Assembly (NCBI GenBank): GCA_003167555.1 | Contig: PMSN01000003.1 | Location: 124,001 to 188,000 of the forward strand | Direction: 5' to 3' | Source: Spartobacteria bacterium | GTDB taxonomy: Bacteria > Verrucomicrobiota > Verrucomicrobiia > Chthoniobacterales > UBA10450 | Length of the DNA stretch: 64,000 bases | Shown: in pieces, positions 52,652 to 59,809 of the stretch | Position numbering within the stretch: position 1 is the first letter of the stretch | Layout of the letters: each line of letters opens with the position of its first letter | Notes under the pieces: model-generated | What the model was told of the DNA's origin: nothing | Seen by the model: only the letters and a program-made list of their open reading frames with translations | The model's database searches: none | Made by a program: the position numbers and the translations under genes

Positions 52652-52743
52652 GCCTAACGAGACACAAGATCAGCGACTGCTGGCGAGGGCGCGTGTCGCT
52701 GCGGATTGAGTGTGAAACTTCATGGAATGTCGCCTGGTTAGAC
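52652..52743 (-). other. attC-like site (92 bp)
   Basis: The plus strand begins GCCTAACGAGACACAAGATC and ends GCCTGGTTAGAC. CTAAC pairs with GTTAG, and CAGCGAC pairs with GTCGCTG inside; GCGAC can also pair with GTCGC next to the right core. Length and cores fit an attC. It follows the stop of the lipoprotein cassette gene (52766) by 23 bp. Confidence 0.78.
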
Positions 52744-52765
52744 TATTGGTGATCTAAACCTTCAT

Positions 52766-53101
52766 TTATCGAGCCGGCATCGGAGGATTGAAGCGTTGGT
52801 CGGCGGGGTACGGAGGCATTCCCGATATAACCTTTACGTGCCGCGGAACCGGAAGATTCACCCGCTCGCGGTCGAATGGGTATGCCAGCTTCAGTCTGAC
52901 GTCGTACCGGCCGGTGAACTTTGAATCGATCAATGCCCATGTCCAATAGGTTGTCCCTGGAACCTGATGCAGCTCGTAATCCGCAATACCGTCACGGTTG
53001 CGATCGTAGTAGGTGACGACACTGCGATCCTCCGGCGAACCGGGAGCGATGGTGCAGCTCGCGAGAAACGCAACAAGCGAAGCGATAATTTGGAAGCGCA
53101 T
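52766..53101 (-). CDS. Cassette gene: small lipoprotein, unknown function
   Basis: A start at 53101 (MRFQIIASLVAFLASCTIAP) gives a signal peptide with lipobox LASC; the frame to 53119 begins in the attC-like site and is rejected. The 111-residue product then has RSVVTYYDRNRDGIADYELH, an EF-like acidic loop (DRNRDGIADYE), and TYWTWALIDSKFTGRYDVRL. No family is recognised. One gene in its cassette, no ribosome-binding site evident. Confidence 0.7.
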   Translation of the reverse strand: MRFQIIASLVAFLASCTIAPGSPEDRSVVTYYDRNRDGIADYELHQVPGTTYWTWALIDSKFTGRYDVRLKLAYPFDRERVNLPVPRHVKVISGMPPYPADQRFNPPMPAR

Positions 53102-53103
53102 AG

Positions 53104-53179
53104 GTCTAAGGAGACACAAGATCAGCGACCGCGTCCGACGGTGCGCGCGGCTGCAAGCTGGACGAACTCTTGGTTAGAT
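53104..53179 (-). other. attC-like site (76 bp, one core mutated)
   Basis: The plus strand begins GTCTAAGGAGACACAAGATC and ends CTTGGTTAGAT. The left core has AAG where AAC is expected, while the remaining arm is identical to that of 52652. An inner hairpin CGTCC/GGACG is present. The mutated triplet may make it inactive. Confidence 0.7.
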
Positions 53180-53181
53180 GT

Positions 53182-53634
53182 CTATTCGAGTTTCAGTGAC
53201 TGCATCATCTGCTCCATGTACTGGGCGCGAGACGACTCCTGCCGCTCCACTTCTCCAGGGGTGTTGGTGGAAATGCCGGTATCGAAATAAATGTGCCGTT
53301 TGCCGCGCGGTGTCCTAACCATCCAGTAGCTACACCACTGCCCTGCGTGCTCAAGCGTGGCGTGCTGCCAAGGCGTAGGAGCGTGGACAGCCTTCTTCGT
53401 TGCCTTCGCTCTGCGGACGGCGTCAACCATAACATCGCGTGTGGCGAGCAGAGGAGTGTAATGGAACACCTTCATCATCCACGCCATCTCCTCTTCGATT
53501 GCTTTCGGTCCGCGCTGCTTTAGAGGTATGGCTCTTTCCTTGGTCGATCCGTCTTGGACGGTCGACTTTTCCGCGTGACAGGGTGCCACGGTCAGGAGGG
53601 CGGCGACAGCGAGGATGGCAGCGCGTGCTAGCAT
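53182..53634 (-). CDS. Cassette gene: secreted hypothetical protein
   Basis: This 150-residue protein has a signal peptide (MLARAAILAVAALLTVAPCHA, cleavage after CHA) and an alpha/beta domain with IEEEMAWMMKVFHYTPLLAT, HATLEHAGQWCSYWMVRTPR and GKRHIYFDTGISTNTP. No family is recognised. Its ATG is part of the core box GTTAGATG at 53633-53639, so the cassette starts at its own start codon. The stop lies 2 bp before the next attC-like site. Confidence 0.72.
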   Translation of the reverse strand: MLARAAILAVAALLTVAPCHAEKSTVQDGSTKERAIPLKQRGPKAIEEEMAWMMKVFHYTPLLATRDVMVDAVRRAKATKKAVHAPTPWQHATLEHAGQWCSYWMVRTPRGKRHIYFDTGISTNTPGEVERQESSRAQYMEQMMQSLKLE

Positions 53635-53756
53635 CTAACGAGAATAAGATCAGCGACGCCTGCCAAGGGCGAGCTTCGATCGGATATTGAATGGTTTAGT
53701 CATGGGAATTCCCAGGCGAACGACGGGTAGACGTTCGCTGCATCGGCTGGTTAGAT
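53633..53756 (-). other. attC-like site (124 bp, best formed)
   Basis: The plus strand begins ATCTAACGAGAATAAGATCA and ends CGGCTGGTTAGAT. CTAAC pairs with GTTAG; after an 8-nt and a 5-nt spacer, GATCAGCGACG pairs with CGT(t)CGCTG(c)ATC, leaving two unpaired bases on one side. Such extrahelical bases, an R stem, an L stem and unequal spacers are the defining structure of folded attC sites. Confidence 0.82.
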
Positions 53757-54136
53757 GCGTTCCGGAACGCATCGACTGCCTGCTCACACCTCGGACAATA
53801 AGTGATCGAGGTAGGCGCCGCAAAGGGGCCGCGCCGCTGCAATGAGTAATGCGGTTGAACACAGTTGGGGTTGCATGCGAACACCGTTCCTTCGTACTGC
53901 CGAAATGCTTCTCTTGTCATTTCATTGCGCTGGAAACCATCCACATGCGCAAATCGCGGTTCAGTGAAACCCGTGACGGTGAGAAGCGGGATGCGGTGGT
54001 GCGTGCAAAACAGCTGTTCCCCAGTCTCTGGCATGATGTAGCGCGTATTCTGTAGATATTGGCTGCACGACATACAGCCGCTCATGAAAAGCACGGTTCC
54101 TGTGCTGGAAATAATGAGGCCGAGAAGCTTTAGCAT
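53696..54136 (-). CDS. Cassette gene (first of array 1): Cys-rich lipoprotein-like protein
   Basis: The ATG is in GTTAGATG at 54135-54141, directly after the promoter module. The 146-residue product has a hydrophobic N-terminus (LLGLIISSTGTVLFMSGCMS) that may be a lipoprotein signal, then CMSCSQYLQNTRYIMPET, FCTHHRIPL, FACNPNCVQPHY and TYCPRCEQAVDAFRN, so paired Cys and His suggest a small metal-binding domain. The frame runs about 60 bp into the attC-like site; its last 18 to 20 residues (NQPMQRTSTRRSPGNSHD) are translated recombination-site sequence. Confidence 0.72.
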   Translation of the reverse strand: MLKLLGLIISSTGTVLFMSGCMSCSQYLQNTRYIMPETGEQLFCTHHRIPLLTVTGFTEPRFAHVDGFQRNEMTREAFRQYEGTVFACNPNCVQPHYSLQRRGPFAAPTSITYCPRCEQAVDAFRNASNQPMQRTSTRRSPGNSHD

Positions 54137-54241
54137 CTAACGAGAATTAGACGAAAAAGTTTCGTCTAACTCGGAATTGGGGTAAGACGGAATGGGAGGG
54201 TGCATCCTTCGAAGTATAGCGGATCGGGGCGCGGCCGGCAA
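54135..54241 (-). promoter_or_regulatory. Pc/attI-like promoter module, copy 2
   Basis: On the minus strand: -35 TTGCCG (54236-54241), 17-bp spacer, -10 TATACT (54213-54218), a leader with a perfect 10-bp hairpin TTAGACGAAA-CTT-TTTCGTCTAA (54147-54169) and CGTTAGATG (54134-54142) at the first cassette. The region from 54141 to 54241 matches copy 1 at 94 of 101 bases. -10 is closer to consensus than in copy 1, so array 1 may be the better expressed. Confidence 0.75.
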
Positions 54242-54423
54242 CGGGAAACGGAGGACCCGCCTACGCCGAGGCTACGGCGTGGCAGGCAGAGGGCGGAGGG
54301 CAGGTTTCTTTCGTCCCTGCCGGGACTCTTTGGAAGATCACGAACCGTTATCCCCAGCGCTGAAGCGCTGGGCTATTGTCGGGGAGCGCGCCGACCTCCG
54401 ACTTCCGACCTCTGACTTCCGAA
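54242..54423. repeat. Spacer between array 1 and the polyphosphate operon
   Basis: Holds CGGAGGACCCGCCTACGCC then GAGGCTACGGCGTGGCAGGC, also present beside copy 1 of the promoter module, and CCGACCTCCGACTTCCGACC-type short repeats at 54389-54420. No integrase or other gene is seen. Confidence 0.6.
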
Positions 54424-55107
54424 TCAGATCACATTCCACTTGGGACGGCGCGTCTTGGGATCGGTTTCCCACATGCGAAGGCCGCCTTGGTAGGCGTTGC
54501 GGTTGTGGCCGGGCTCGACGCCTTTGGGTAAGGTTACGAATTGCTTGGCGTTGCCGCCGCCCAGGACAATGTAATCGGCGATGAAGGAGAGCTTCAGTTG
54601 CGCCAGACAGAAGAGGACGTGACGCATCCATTCTTTCTTGCCTAGCCGCTCCAGGCCGGGCTTGCCTAACACGTCTTCTATGATGCCGCCTTCGTAAGGC
54701 AGGTCGCCTAGCTCGAGTGGCATGAGGTTCTTCGCCCACACTAACGCGGAGCCTAATCCGGTGCCGAGACCCAGGAAGAGCATCCGGCCGCCGCGATAAC
54801 TCCCGAGCGCTTGCATGGCGGCGTCGTTCAGGACTCGGGTAGGTTTACCTAACGACTTGTTGAAGTTCCAGCCGACCCAGCCCGGCGCGAGATGTTTCGG
54901 GTCCTTCATGATCCGGCCTTTGTGGACCGGGGCGGGGAAGCCGATCGAGATGGCGTCATACTTCCAGCCTTCCGCGGTGCTCTTGATCTGCGCGACCAAT
55001 TGCCTGGGCGAAAGCTTCGTGCCGGAATCGAATTTGCGCTTTTCGCTGCGGGAGATCATCAGCTTCACGTGGGTTCCGCCGATGTCGATGACGAGGATCT
55101 TTTTCAT
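54424..55107 (-). CDS. ppgK: Polyphosphate glucokinase-like ROK protein
   Basis: This 227-residue protein is a ROK-fold kinase: phosphate-binding MKKILVIDIGGTHVKLMISR, AISIGFPAPVHKGRI, VLNDAAMQALGSYRGG (catalytic Asp in NDA) and MLFLGLGTGLGSALV. The spacing and short length match polyphosphate glucokinases, which use polyphosphate instead of or besides ATP. It overlaps the ppk1 stop by 4 bp, which supports a polyphosphate-linked role. The C-terminal part (DYIVLGGGNAKQFVTLPKGV) includes the family's GGGNAK motif. Confidence 0.85.
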   Translation of the reverse strand: MKKILVIDIGGTHVKLMISRSEKRKFDSGTKLSPRQLVAQIKSTAEGWKYDAISIGFPAPVHKGRIMKDPKHLAPGWVGWNFNKSLGKPTRVLNDAAMQALGSYRGGRMLFLGLGTGLGSALVWAKNLMPLELGDLPYEGGIIEDVLGKPGLERLGKKEWMRHVLFCLAQLKLSFIADYIVLGGGNAKQFVTLPKGVEPGHNRNAYQGGLRMWETDPKTRRPKWNVI

Positions 55108-57332
55108 AAGGATTCTTTTTTCCGGGCAATGCTGACGGGAGTGAGCTTGAGGCTGGGAGCTTTTTGCGATTCGGCCAGTTTGCGGGCCTGGCCGCGGGAA
55201 CGTTCGCGGAAATGGAGCTGGGCCTGCAAACGCGGCGCGCCTTCTTCCGGCTTCAGGCGCACGTAGGTGCCGTCGGGCTGGAGCTCGCGCGCTTTGATGC
55301 GGTCGTTCAGGAAACGCGGGAGGACTTCGTTGATGATCTCATCGCGGAGGACGGGGTCTTCGATGGGAAAAGCGATCTCGACGCGCCGGATGAAATTGCG
55401 CGGCATCCAATCGGCGCTGGCCAGGAAGACCTCTGGCTTCGCGTCGTTCTCGAAATAATAAATGCGGCTGTGTTCGAGAAAGCGGCCCACGATGCTGATG
55501 ACGCGGATGTTCTCGCTCAGGTTCGGGAGGCGCGGGCGCAGGCAACAGATGCCGCGCACGATGAGATCGATTTTCACGCCGGCGCAGGAAGCTTCGTAAA
55601 GTTTCTCGATGATCTGCTGGTCGACGAGCGAGTTGAGTTTCACGACGATGCGGCCGGTCTTGCCGGCGAGGGCGAGGTCGCGTTCGCGCTCGATCATGGC
55701 GATGACGCGCTTGCTCAAGTCGAACGGCGCCACCAGCAGCTTCTCGAGGCCGGGATAACTGGCCAGGCCGGTGAGGGTGTTGAAGACAATCGCGACTTCG
55801 TCGGTGATTTTCGGATTCGTCGTGAGCAAACTGAAGTCGGTGTAAGTGCGGGCGGTGCGCGGATGGTAATTGCCGGTGCCGAGGTGGACGTATTGCCGGA
55901 GGCGGTCGGCGTCACGGCGGACGATGAGGAGCGCTTTGCAATGCGTCTTCAAACCGACCACGCCGTAGACGACGTGCGCGCCGGCTTCTTCGAGCTGGCG
56001 GGCCCATTGGATGTTGGCGGCTTCATCGAAACGCGCGCGCAATTCGACGAGCGCGGTGACTTGTTTGCCCGCGCTCGCGGCGTGAATGAGCGCCTCGATG
56101 ATCGGTGAATCGCCGCTGGTACGGTAAAGCGTGATCTTGAGGGCGAGCACTTGCGGATCCTGCGCCGCGCCCTCGATCAACTCGACGATGGGATCGAAGC
56201 TCTCGTAGGGATGATGCAGGAGCACGTCCTGTTTGCGCATCACCTCGAAGATGTTGGCGTGCGGCGGCAGAGCGGGATCGCGCGCCGGCTGAAAGACGCG
56301 GTCCTTGAGTTTTGCGAAAGCGTCATTCGAAACGAGCGGCGCCAGGTGCGTCAACGAAAGCGGGCCATCGACCTTGTAGAGATCCATTTCACCCAGATCG
56401 AAAAATTCGAGAAGCAATTCGCGGAAATCTTTCGGGCAATCGGCTTCCACCTCGAGCCGGACGGCGTCGCCGCGACTCGAACGCCGCAGTTCCTGCTCGA
56501 TGCTGCGGAGAAGGTTGTCGGCTTCTTCCTCGTCGATGTAGAGATCGCTGTTGCGCGTGACGCGGAAAGCGTGCGCGCCATCGAGGAGGAGGCCGGGGAA
56601 AAGATCGGCAATGTGATGTTTGATGAGCGACGAGAGGTAGATGTAATCCCACGGCTCGTCCTCACCCTTGCCTCGCGGCATCAGGATCAATCTCGGCAAA
56701 ACGCGCGGCACCTGGACGATGGCATGGAGGAGTTCGCCGCCGCGTTCGTTCCGCGCGCGCACCAGGAGGTTGTGACTCTTGTTCAGGAGCTGGGGGAACG
56801 GATGGCTCGCGTCGACGGCGAGCGGGGTGAGCAGCGGGAAAACTTCCTCCCGGAAATACCGCTGCGCCCACGCGGTCCGTTTTGCGTTCAAGGCCGCGAC
56901 GTCATGCACGCGGATGCCGTTTTTCGCGAGGAGCGGTGAGAGATCGTCTTTCCAGAGCGCGTATTCCGTGGCGACCAATTCGTTTACGGTGCGCTGGATC
57001 GCGTTGAAGATTTCCGTCGGGCTCAAACCGTCGGGCCCGACATCGCTCGTCTCGCTTTCGATCTGTTGCTTGATGCCGGCGACGCGAATCTCGAAGAACT
57101 CGTCGAGGTTCCCGCTGAAGATGGTAAGGAATTTTACGCGCTCGATCAGCGGCTGGGTCGGGTCCTGCGCTTCCTCGAGAACGCGCCGGTTGAATTCGAG
57201 CCAGCTCAGCTCGCGGTTGATGAAATTTTCCGGCGCGGAAAAGCGCGCCGCCGGCGTGCTTTCAGCGGCGTTCGGAAGCGCGACGATATTCGACGGTTCT
57301 TCTTGCGGCGACTGTTCCGGTTTCGACTGCAT
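55104..57332 (-). CDS. ppk1: Polyphosphate kinase 1
   Basis: This 742-residue PPK1 has a short variable N-terminus (about 35 residues, Pro/Glu-rich), then NFINRELSWLEFNRRVLEEA and FLTIFSGNLDEFFEIRVAGI. The catalytic C domains contain GLKTHCKALLIVRR (HxK), LGTGNYHPRTARTYTDFSLL with the phosphorylated His, and LIVRGICCLRP. The end region has VFLASADWMPRNFIRRVEIA. It makes polyphosphate from ATP. It is 21 bp downstream of the REC/DUF4388 regulator and overlaps ppgK. Confidence 0.96.
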   Translation of the reverse strand: MQSKPEQSPQEEPSNIVALPNAAESTPAARFSAPENFINRELSWLEFNRRVLEEAQDPTQPLIERVKFLTIFSGNLDEFFEIRVAGIKQQIESETSDVGPDGLSPTEIFNAIQRTVNELVATEYALWKDDLSPLLAKNGIRVHDVAALNAKRTAWAQRYFREEVFPLLTPLAVDASHPFPQLLNKSHNLLVRARNERGGELLHAIVQVPRVLPRLILMPRGKGEDEPWDYIYLSSLIKHHIADLFPGLLLDGAHAFRVTRNSDLYIDEEEADNLLRSIEQELRRSSRGDAVRLEVEADCPKDFRELLLEFFDLGEMDLYKVDGPLSLTHLAPLVSNDAFAKLKDRVFQPARDPALPPHANIFEVMRKQDVLLHHPYESFDPIVELIEGAAQDPQVLALKITLYRTSGDSPIIEALIHAASAGKQVTALVELRARFDEAANIQWARQLEEAGAHVVYGVVGLKTHCKALLIVRRDADRLRQYVHLGTGNYHPRTARTYTDFSLLTTNPKITDEVAIVFNTLTGLASYPGLEKLLVAPFDLSKRVIAMIERERDLALAGKTGRIVVKLNSLVDQQIIEKLYEASCAGVKIDLIVRGICCLRPRLPNLSENIRVISIVGRFLEHSRIYYFENDAKPEVFLASADWMPRNFIRRVEIAFPIEDPVLRDEIINEVLPRFLNDRIKARELQPDGTYVRLKPEEGAPRLQAQLHFRERSRGQARKLAESQKAPSLKLTPVSIARKKESL

Positions 57333-57353
57333 CGCGCATCAAGCCGCGGCGAG

Positions 57354-59657
57354 CTATTCGCCGAATCCTATCCGTTGAAAGAACCCGCGCTTCTCCGTCT
57401 TCGCCGCGACCACGGGTGGCCAGCACTCCACGATTTCGAGCGCGAGGAAACGGAAGAGCGTCAAGCGCGCGAACTTGAAATCGAGCCGGAGATTTTTCGC
57501 GATCTGCGCGATCGAGCGCTGACCGTTGAACTGCGAGGCAAACTGCGCCTCGGCGACGGTGAGCCGCAATTTCTGGACGCGCTCGAATCCGTCGCGCGTG
57601 TAAGCCGGGATGCAGCCGGATTCAAGGTCCGCCGTGTCGCGGAGTTCCTGAAATTGGAGGCCGCGCAGCGTGCTCAGGACCCAGTGATCGATGTCCGGCT
57701 CGCCCGGGACGTCGGCCACAAAATCCGGCAGCGCTTCGCCTTGCTCGAAAACGAACCGCACTTTTTTCGCCGTCCAGAGCTGCGCGAAAAGCTTCTGGCC
57801 ATAATGCTGGACCAATTGCACGGCCGGCTCGTGCAGAATCAATCCCTGGCGCGCGAGCGAGAGGAAAAGCGGGCAGCCGGTCTGGCGTTGCTCGGCGCGG
57901 CCTTGCTCGGTTTGTTCCGCATCGACGTTGACGAGCGTGATCGGCGCCTCCGGGCAATACAGCTGGGGATCGCGCGTGGTCACGAGAATGATCTCGCCGT
58001 TTTTCGCGAGCAACTCGACGGTCGCTTTCGTCCACAAGCAGCGGAGCGTTCCGGTCAGCTTTTCTTTTCCGATCGTGTGGAGCGCGCCGTTGAGGGAGAA
58101 GAATGTCGTGTCGCCGGAGAAGAAGGAACCGTTCAGCGGAATTTCTTCTTCCTCGTGCGCCTCGGCGAACGAAGCAGCGGGCGTGGATTCGGCGATCGCA
58201 GTGGAAGCCGCCGGTTGAGATTGGGGCGACGCGCTGGAGACCGGTGCGCTCCACCAGGCGTCGTTCGTTCCGCCCGCGGCCGCGGCGATATCAGCGGTTT
58301 CCGCGACTTCGAATTTTTCCTCCGTGCTTGTCTCTTTCCAGGCAGACTCCCTGGCGATCGCTTCGGGCTCGCGCCCCACTGGTTCTTTCGAAACGAAAGG
58401 CTCGGGTTCCGGCCAAACCGGTTGGCTCGAAACCTCAGGCTCCGGTTCCGTCCAGGACTCAGTCGCGGGTGGAGTCGGCTCGTCTTCCATCGGCTTGGGC
58501 TCTGATTCGCTCGGTTCCTTTGGCATGTGATTCTCCACGGTTTTTAGTAACAGATCAGAAGTGAACGGTTTATTCAATGCTCCGATCACATTCGCGCTCT
58601 TGATCTGATCGGGCTCCAGGTCCGTGCCGAAACCCGACATGTAGATGATCGGCACTTTCGCCGTCGAGGAATCCTGCGCGAGCCGCTGGCAGACTTCGTC
58701 GCCTTTCATGTCCGGCAGGACGTAATCGAGCAGGACGAGATCGGGAACGTCGTCCGTGGCGGAAGCGATGCCTTCCTCCGCCGTCGCGGCCATGTTTACG
58801 CGATAATTCGCCTCGGACAAAATCTCCTTCACGAAACTGAGCAGCATCAGGCTGTCGTCGATCACGAGAACGGTGCGGCCGTGGGAAGTCGATCGCGCCG
58901 CCGCGGTCGATTTCGCGTCGCGCGTCTCATCGATCTCGCGCACGGCGTCCATGAGAAGGATTTGCCAGTCGAGATCGATGGTCTTCGGGACTGACCCCGC
59001 GCCGGACACTTCGGAGATCTGCCCGCCTTTCCAGTTCACGATTTCGTTGAACGCGGCGATGCCTTCCTTGTCGGGCGCGGTGGCGTGGCGCACCTGTCCG
59101 CTCTCGAAATAAACGCGCGCTTTCTCGCCCTGCGGCCCGGTGAATTGCAACGCGGCCGACGATCCACTCATGCATTTCAATTGAATGATGTCGGCGAGGT
59201 GAAGGTCACTGAGCGTTCCCTGAAATTTTTCGCTCTCGGGCGCGGTCGCTGGTGAAAGGAGCGCCTGGACCAGATCGACGAAATCGCCGTGCGGAAAAGG
59301 TTTCTCGAGAAAATGAATCGCGCCCAGGCCGGCGGCGTGCTCGCGATGCGCGGCGAAATGCACGCCGGTCAAGACGATGGCGCGCGCGTTCGGATGGCTC
59401 GTGCGCAAATCATAAAGGAATTCCTGGCCGAGATCGGGAACGGCGTCGACGTCGAGCACGAAGAGATCCGGCCGATCGTTCAGGACAAGGCGTTGCGCCT
59501 CCTCCAGGTTATGGGCCACGTCCACCTGCGCGGCAGGCGCGGCTTCGCGCAGGGCCGCGAGAATCTTTGACGCAAGATTCTCCTCGGGCTCGAGCACAAG
59601 AATGCGTCCGCCTTGCTCGACGGAATTTCCGGGATCGGTTGGTTCGTTCACGTTCAA
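57354..59657 (-). CDS. Multidomain regulator: REC - DUF4388 - REC - DUF4388-like
   Basis: This 767-residue protein has a first receiver-like domain (18-135; LFVLDVDAVPDLG, weak acidic pocket), a PATAN/DUF4388 domain (about 143-250; FQGTLSDLHLADIIQLKCMS), a second, intact receiver (about 262-375; TVLVIDDSLMLLSFV, LVLLDYVLPDMKG with the phospho-acceptor Asp, MSGFG, LNKPF), a Pro/Glu/Ser-rich linker (385-520) and a C-terminal DUF4388-like part with a helical end. No DNA-binding domain is evident. It heads the ppk1-ppgK operon. Confidence 0.85.
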   Translation of the reverse strand: MNVNEPTDPGNSVEQGGRILVLEPEENLASKILAALREAAPAAQVDVAHNLEEAQRLVLNDRPDLFVLDVDAVPDLGQEFLYDLRTSHPNARAIVLTGVHFAAHREHAAGLGAIHFLEKPFPHGDFVDLVQALLSPATAPESEKFQGTLSDLHLADIIQLKCMSGSSAALQFTGPQGEKARVYFESGQVRHATAPDKEGIAAFNEIVNWKGGQISEVSGAGSVPKTIDLDWQILLMDAVREIDETRDAKSTAAARSTSHGRTVLVIDDSLMLLSFVKEILSEANYRVNMAATAEEGIASATDDVPDLVLLDYVLPDMKGDEVCQRLAQDSSTAKVPIIYMSGFGTDLEPDQIKSANVIGALNKPFTSDLLLKTVENHMPKEPSESEPKPMEDEPTPPATESWTEPEPEVSSQPVWPEPEPFVSKEPVGREPEAIARESAWKETSTEEKFEVAETADIAAAAGGTNDAWWSAPVSSASPQSQPAASTAIAESTPAASFAEAHEEEEIPLNGSFFSGDTTFFSLNGALHTIGKEKLTGTLRCLWTKATVELLAKNGEIILVTTRDPQLYCPEAPITLVNVDAEQTEQGRAEQRQTGCPLFLSLARQGLILHEPAVQLVQHYGQKLFAQLWTAKKVRFVFEQGEALPDFVADVPGEPDIDHWVLSTLRGLQFQELRDTADLESGCIPAYTRDGFERVQKLRLTVAEAQFASQFNGQRSIAQIAKNLRLDFKFARLTLFRFLALEIVECWPPVVAAKTEKRGFFQRIGFGE

Positions 59658-59749
59658 ACGCGAGAAGACTAACGACAGTTCGCGCCGCCAGCCATGCTCT
59701 CATTAGACATGCCTGCTTCCCCACAAATGGAAAGCGTTTTTCTTTCTCA

Positions 59750-59802
59750 AGGAGTGGCGGTTTTCAACCGCCGAATTTGGAGACGGCGGTTTCAAACCGC
59801 CC
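59750..59802. repeat. Tandem palindromes GGCGGTTT..AACCGCC
   Basis: TGGCGGTTTTCAACCGCC (about 59757-59773) and GGCGGTTTCAAACCGCC (about 59785-59801) are each self-complementary and are 12 bp apart. They lie just past the stop of the small lipoprotein gene and may end its transcript. Confidence 0.75.
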
Positions 59803-59809
59803 TGCTTGT

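Larger units (their letters stand above)
46838..54241 (-). mobile_element. Integron-like gene-cassette array lacking an integrase in the window (two arrays)
   Basis: Seen: at least six spacer sites share the left arm CTAACGAGA(cacaa/at..)GATCAGCGAC and end in GTTRRRY-type cores; the minus-strand genes between them are small, one per unit, and unrelated to one another; two copies of a 101-bp promoter-bearing module stand at the heads (49519-49625 and 54135-54241). Known: this is the plan of integron cassette arrays (attC sites, Pc promoter, attI). Inferred: these are clusters of attC sites without an integron integrase. Array 1 runs 54241 to 50556, array 2 runs 49625 to about 46838. No tyrosine recombinase is found. 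Confidence 0.75.

Noticed and set aside
52611-52667. N-terminal extension of the SDR gene to a TTG at 52667
   Set aside because: The extra codons (CLVRPISIG) translate the attC-like site; the same CL(V/L)RP peptide appears in front of the lipoprotein gene at 53119 for the same reason.
46838-54241. CRISPR array as explanation of the repeated spacers
   Set aside because: The repeats are long, imperfect and 0.4 to 2 kb apart with genes between them; no cas gene is present.
54242-54423. Integron integrase gene beside the promoter module
   Set aside because: No frame on either strand shows the tyrosine-recombinase boxes; the next gene is the ROK kinase.
57066-58505. 479-codon plus-strand frame over the ppk1/regulator junction
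   Set aside because: It overlaps two supported genes on the other strand and has a low-complexity Arg/Phe-rich composition.
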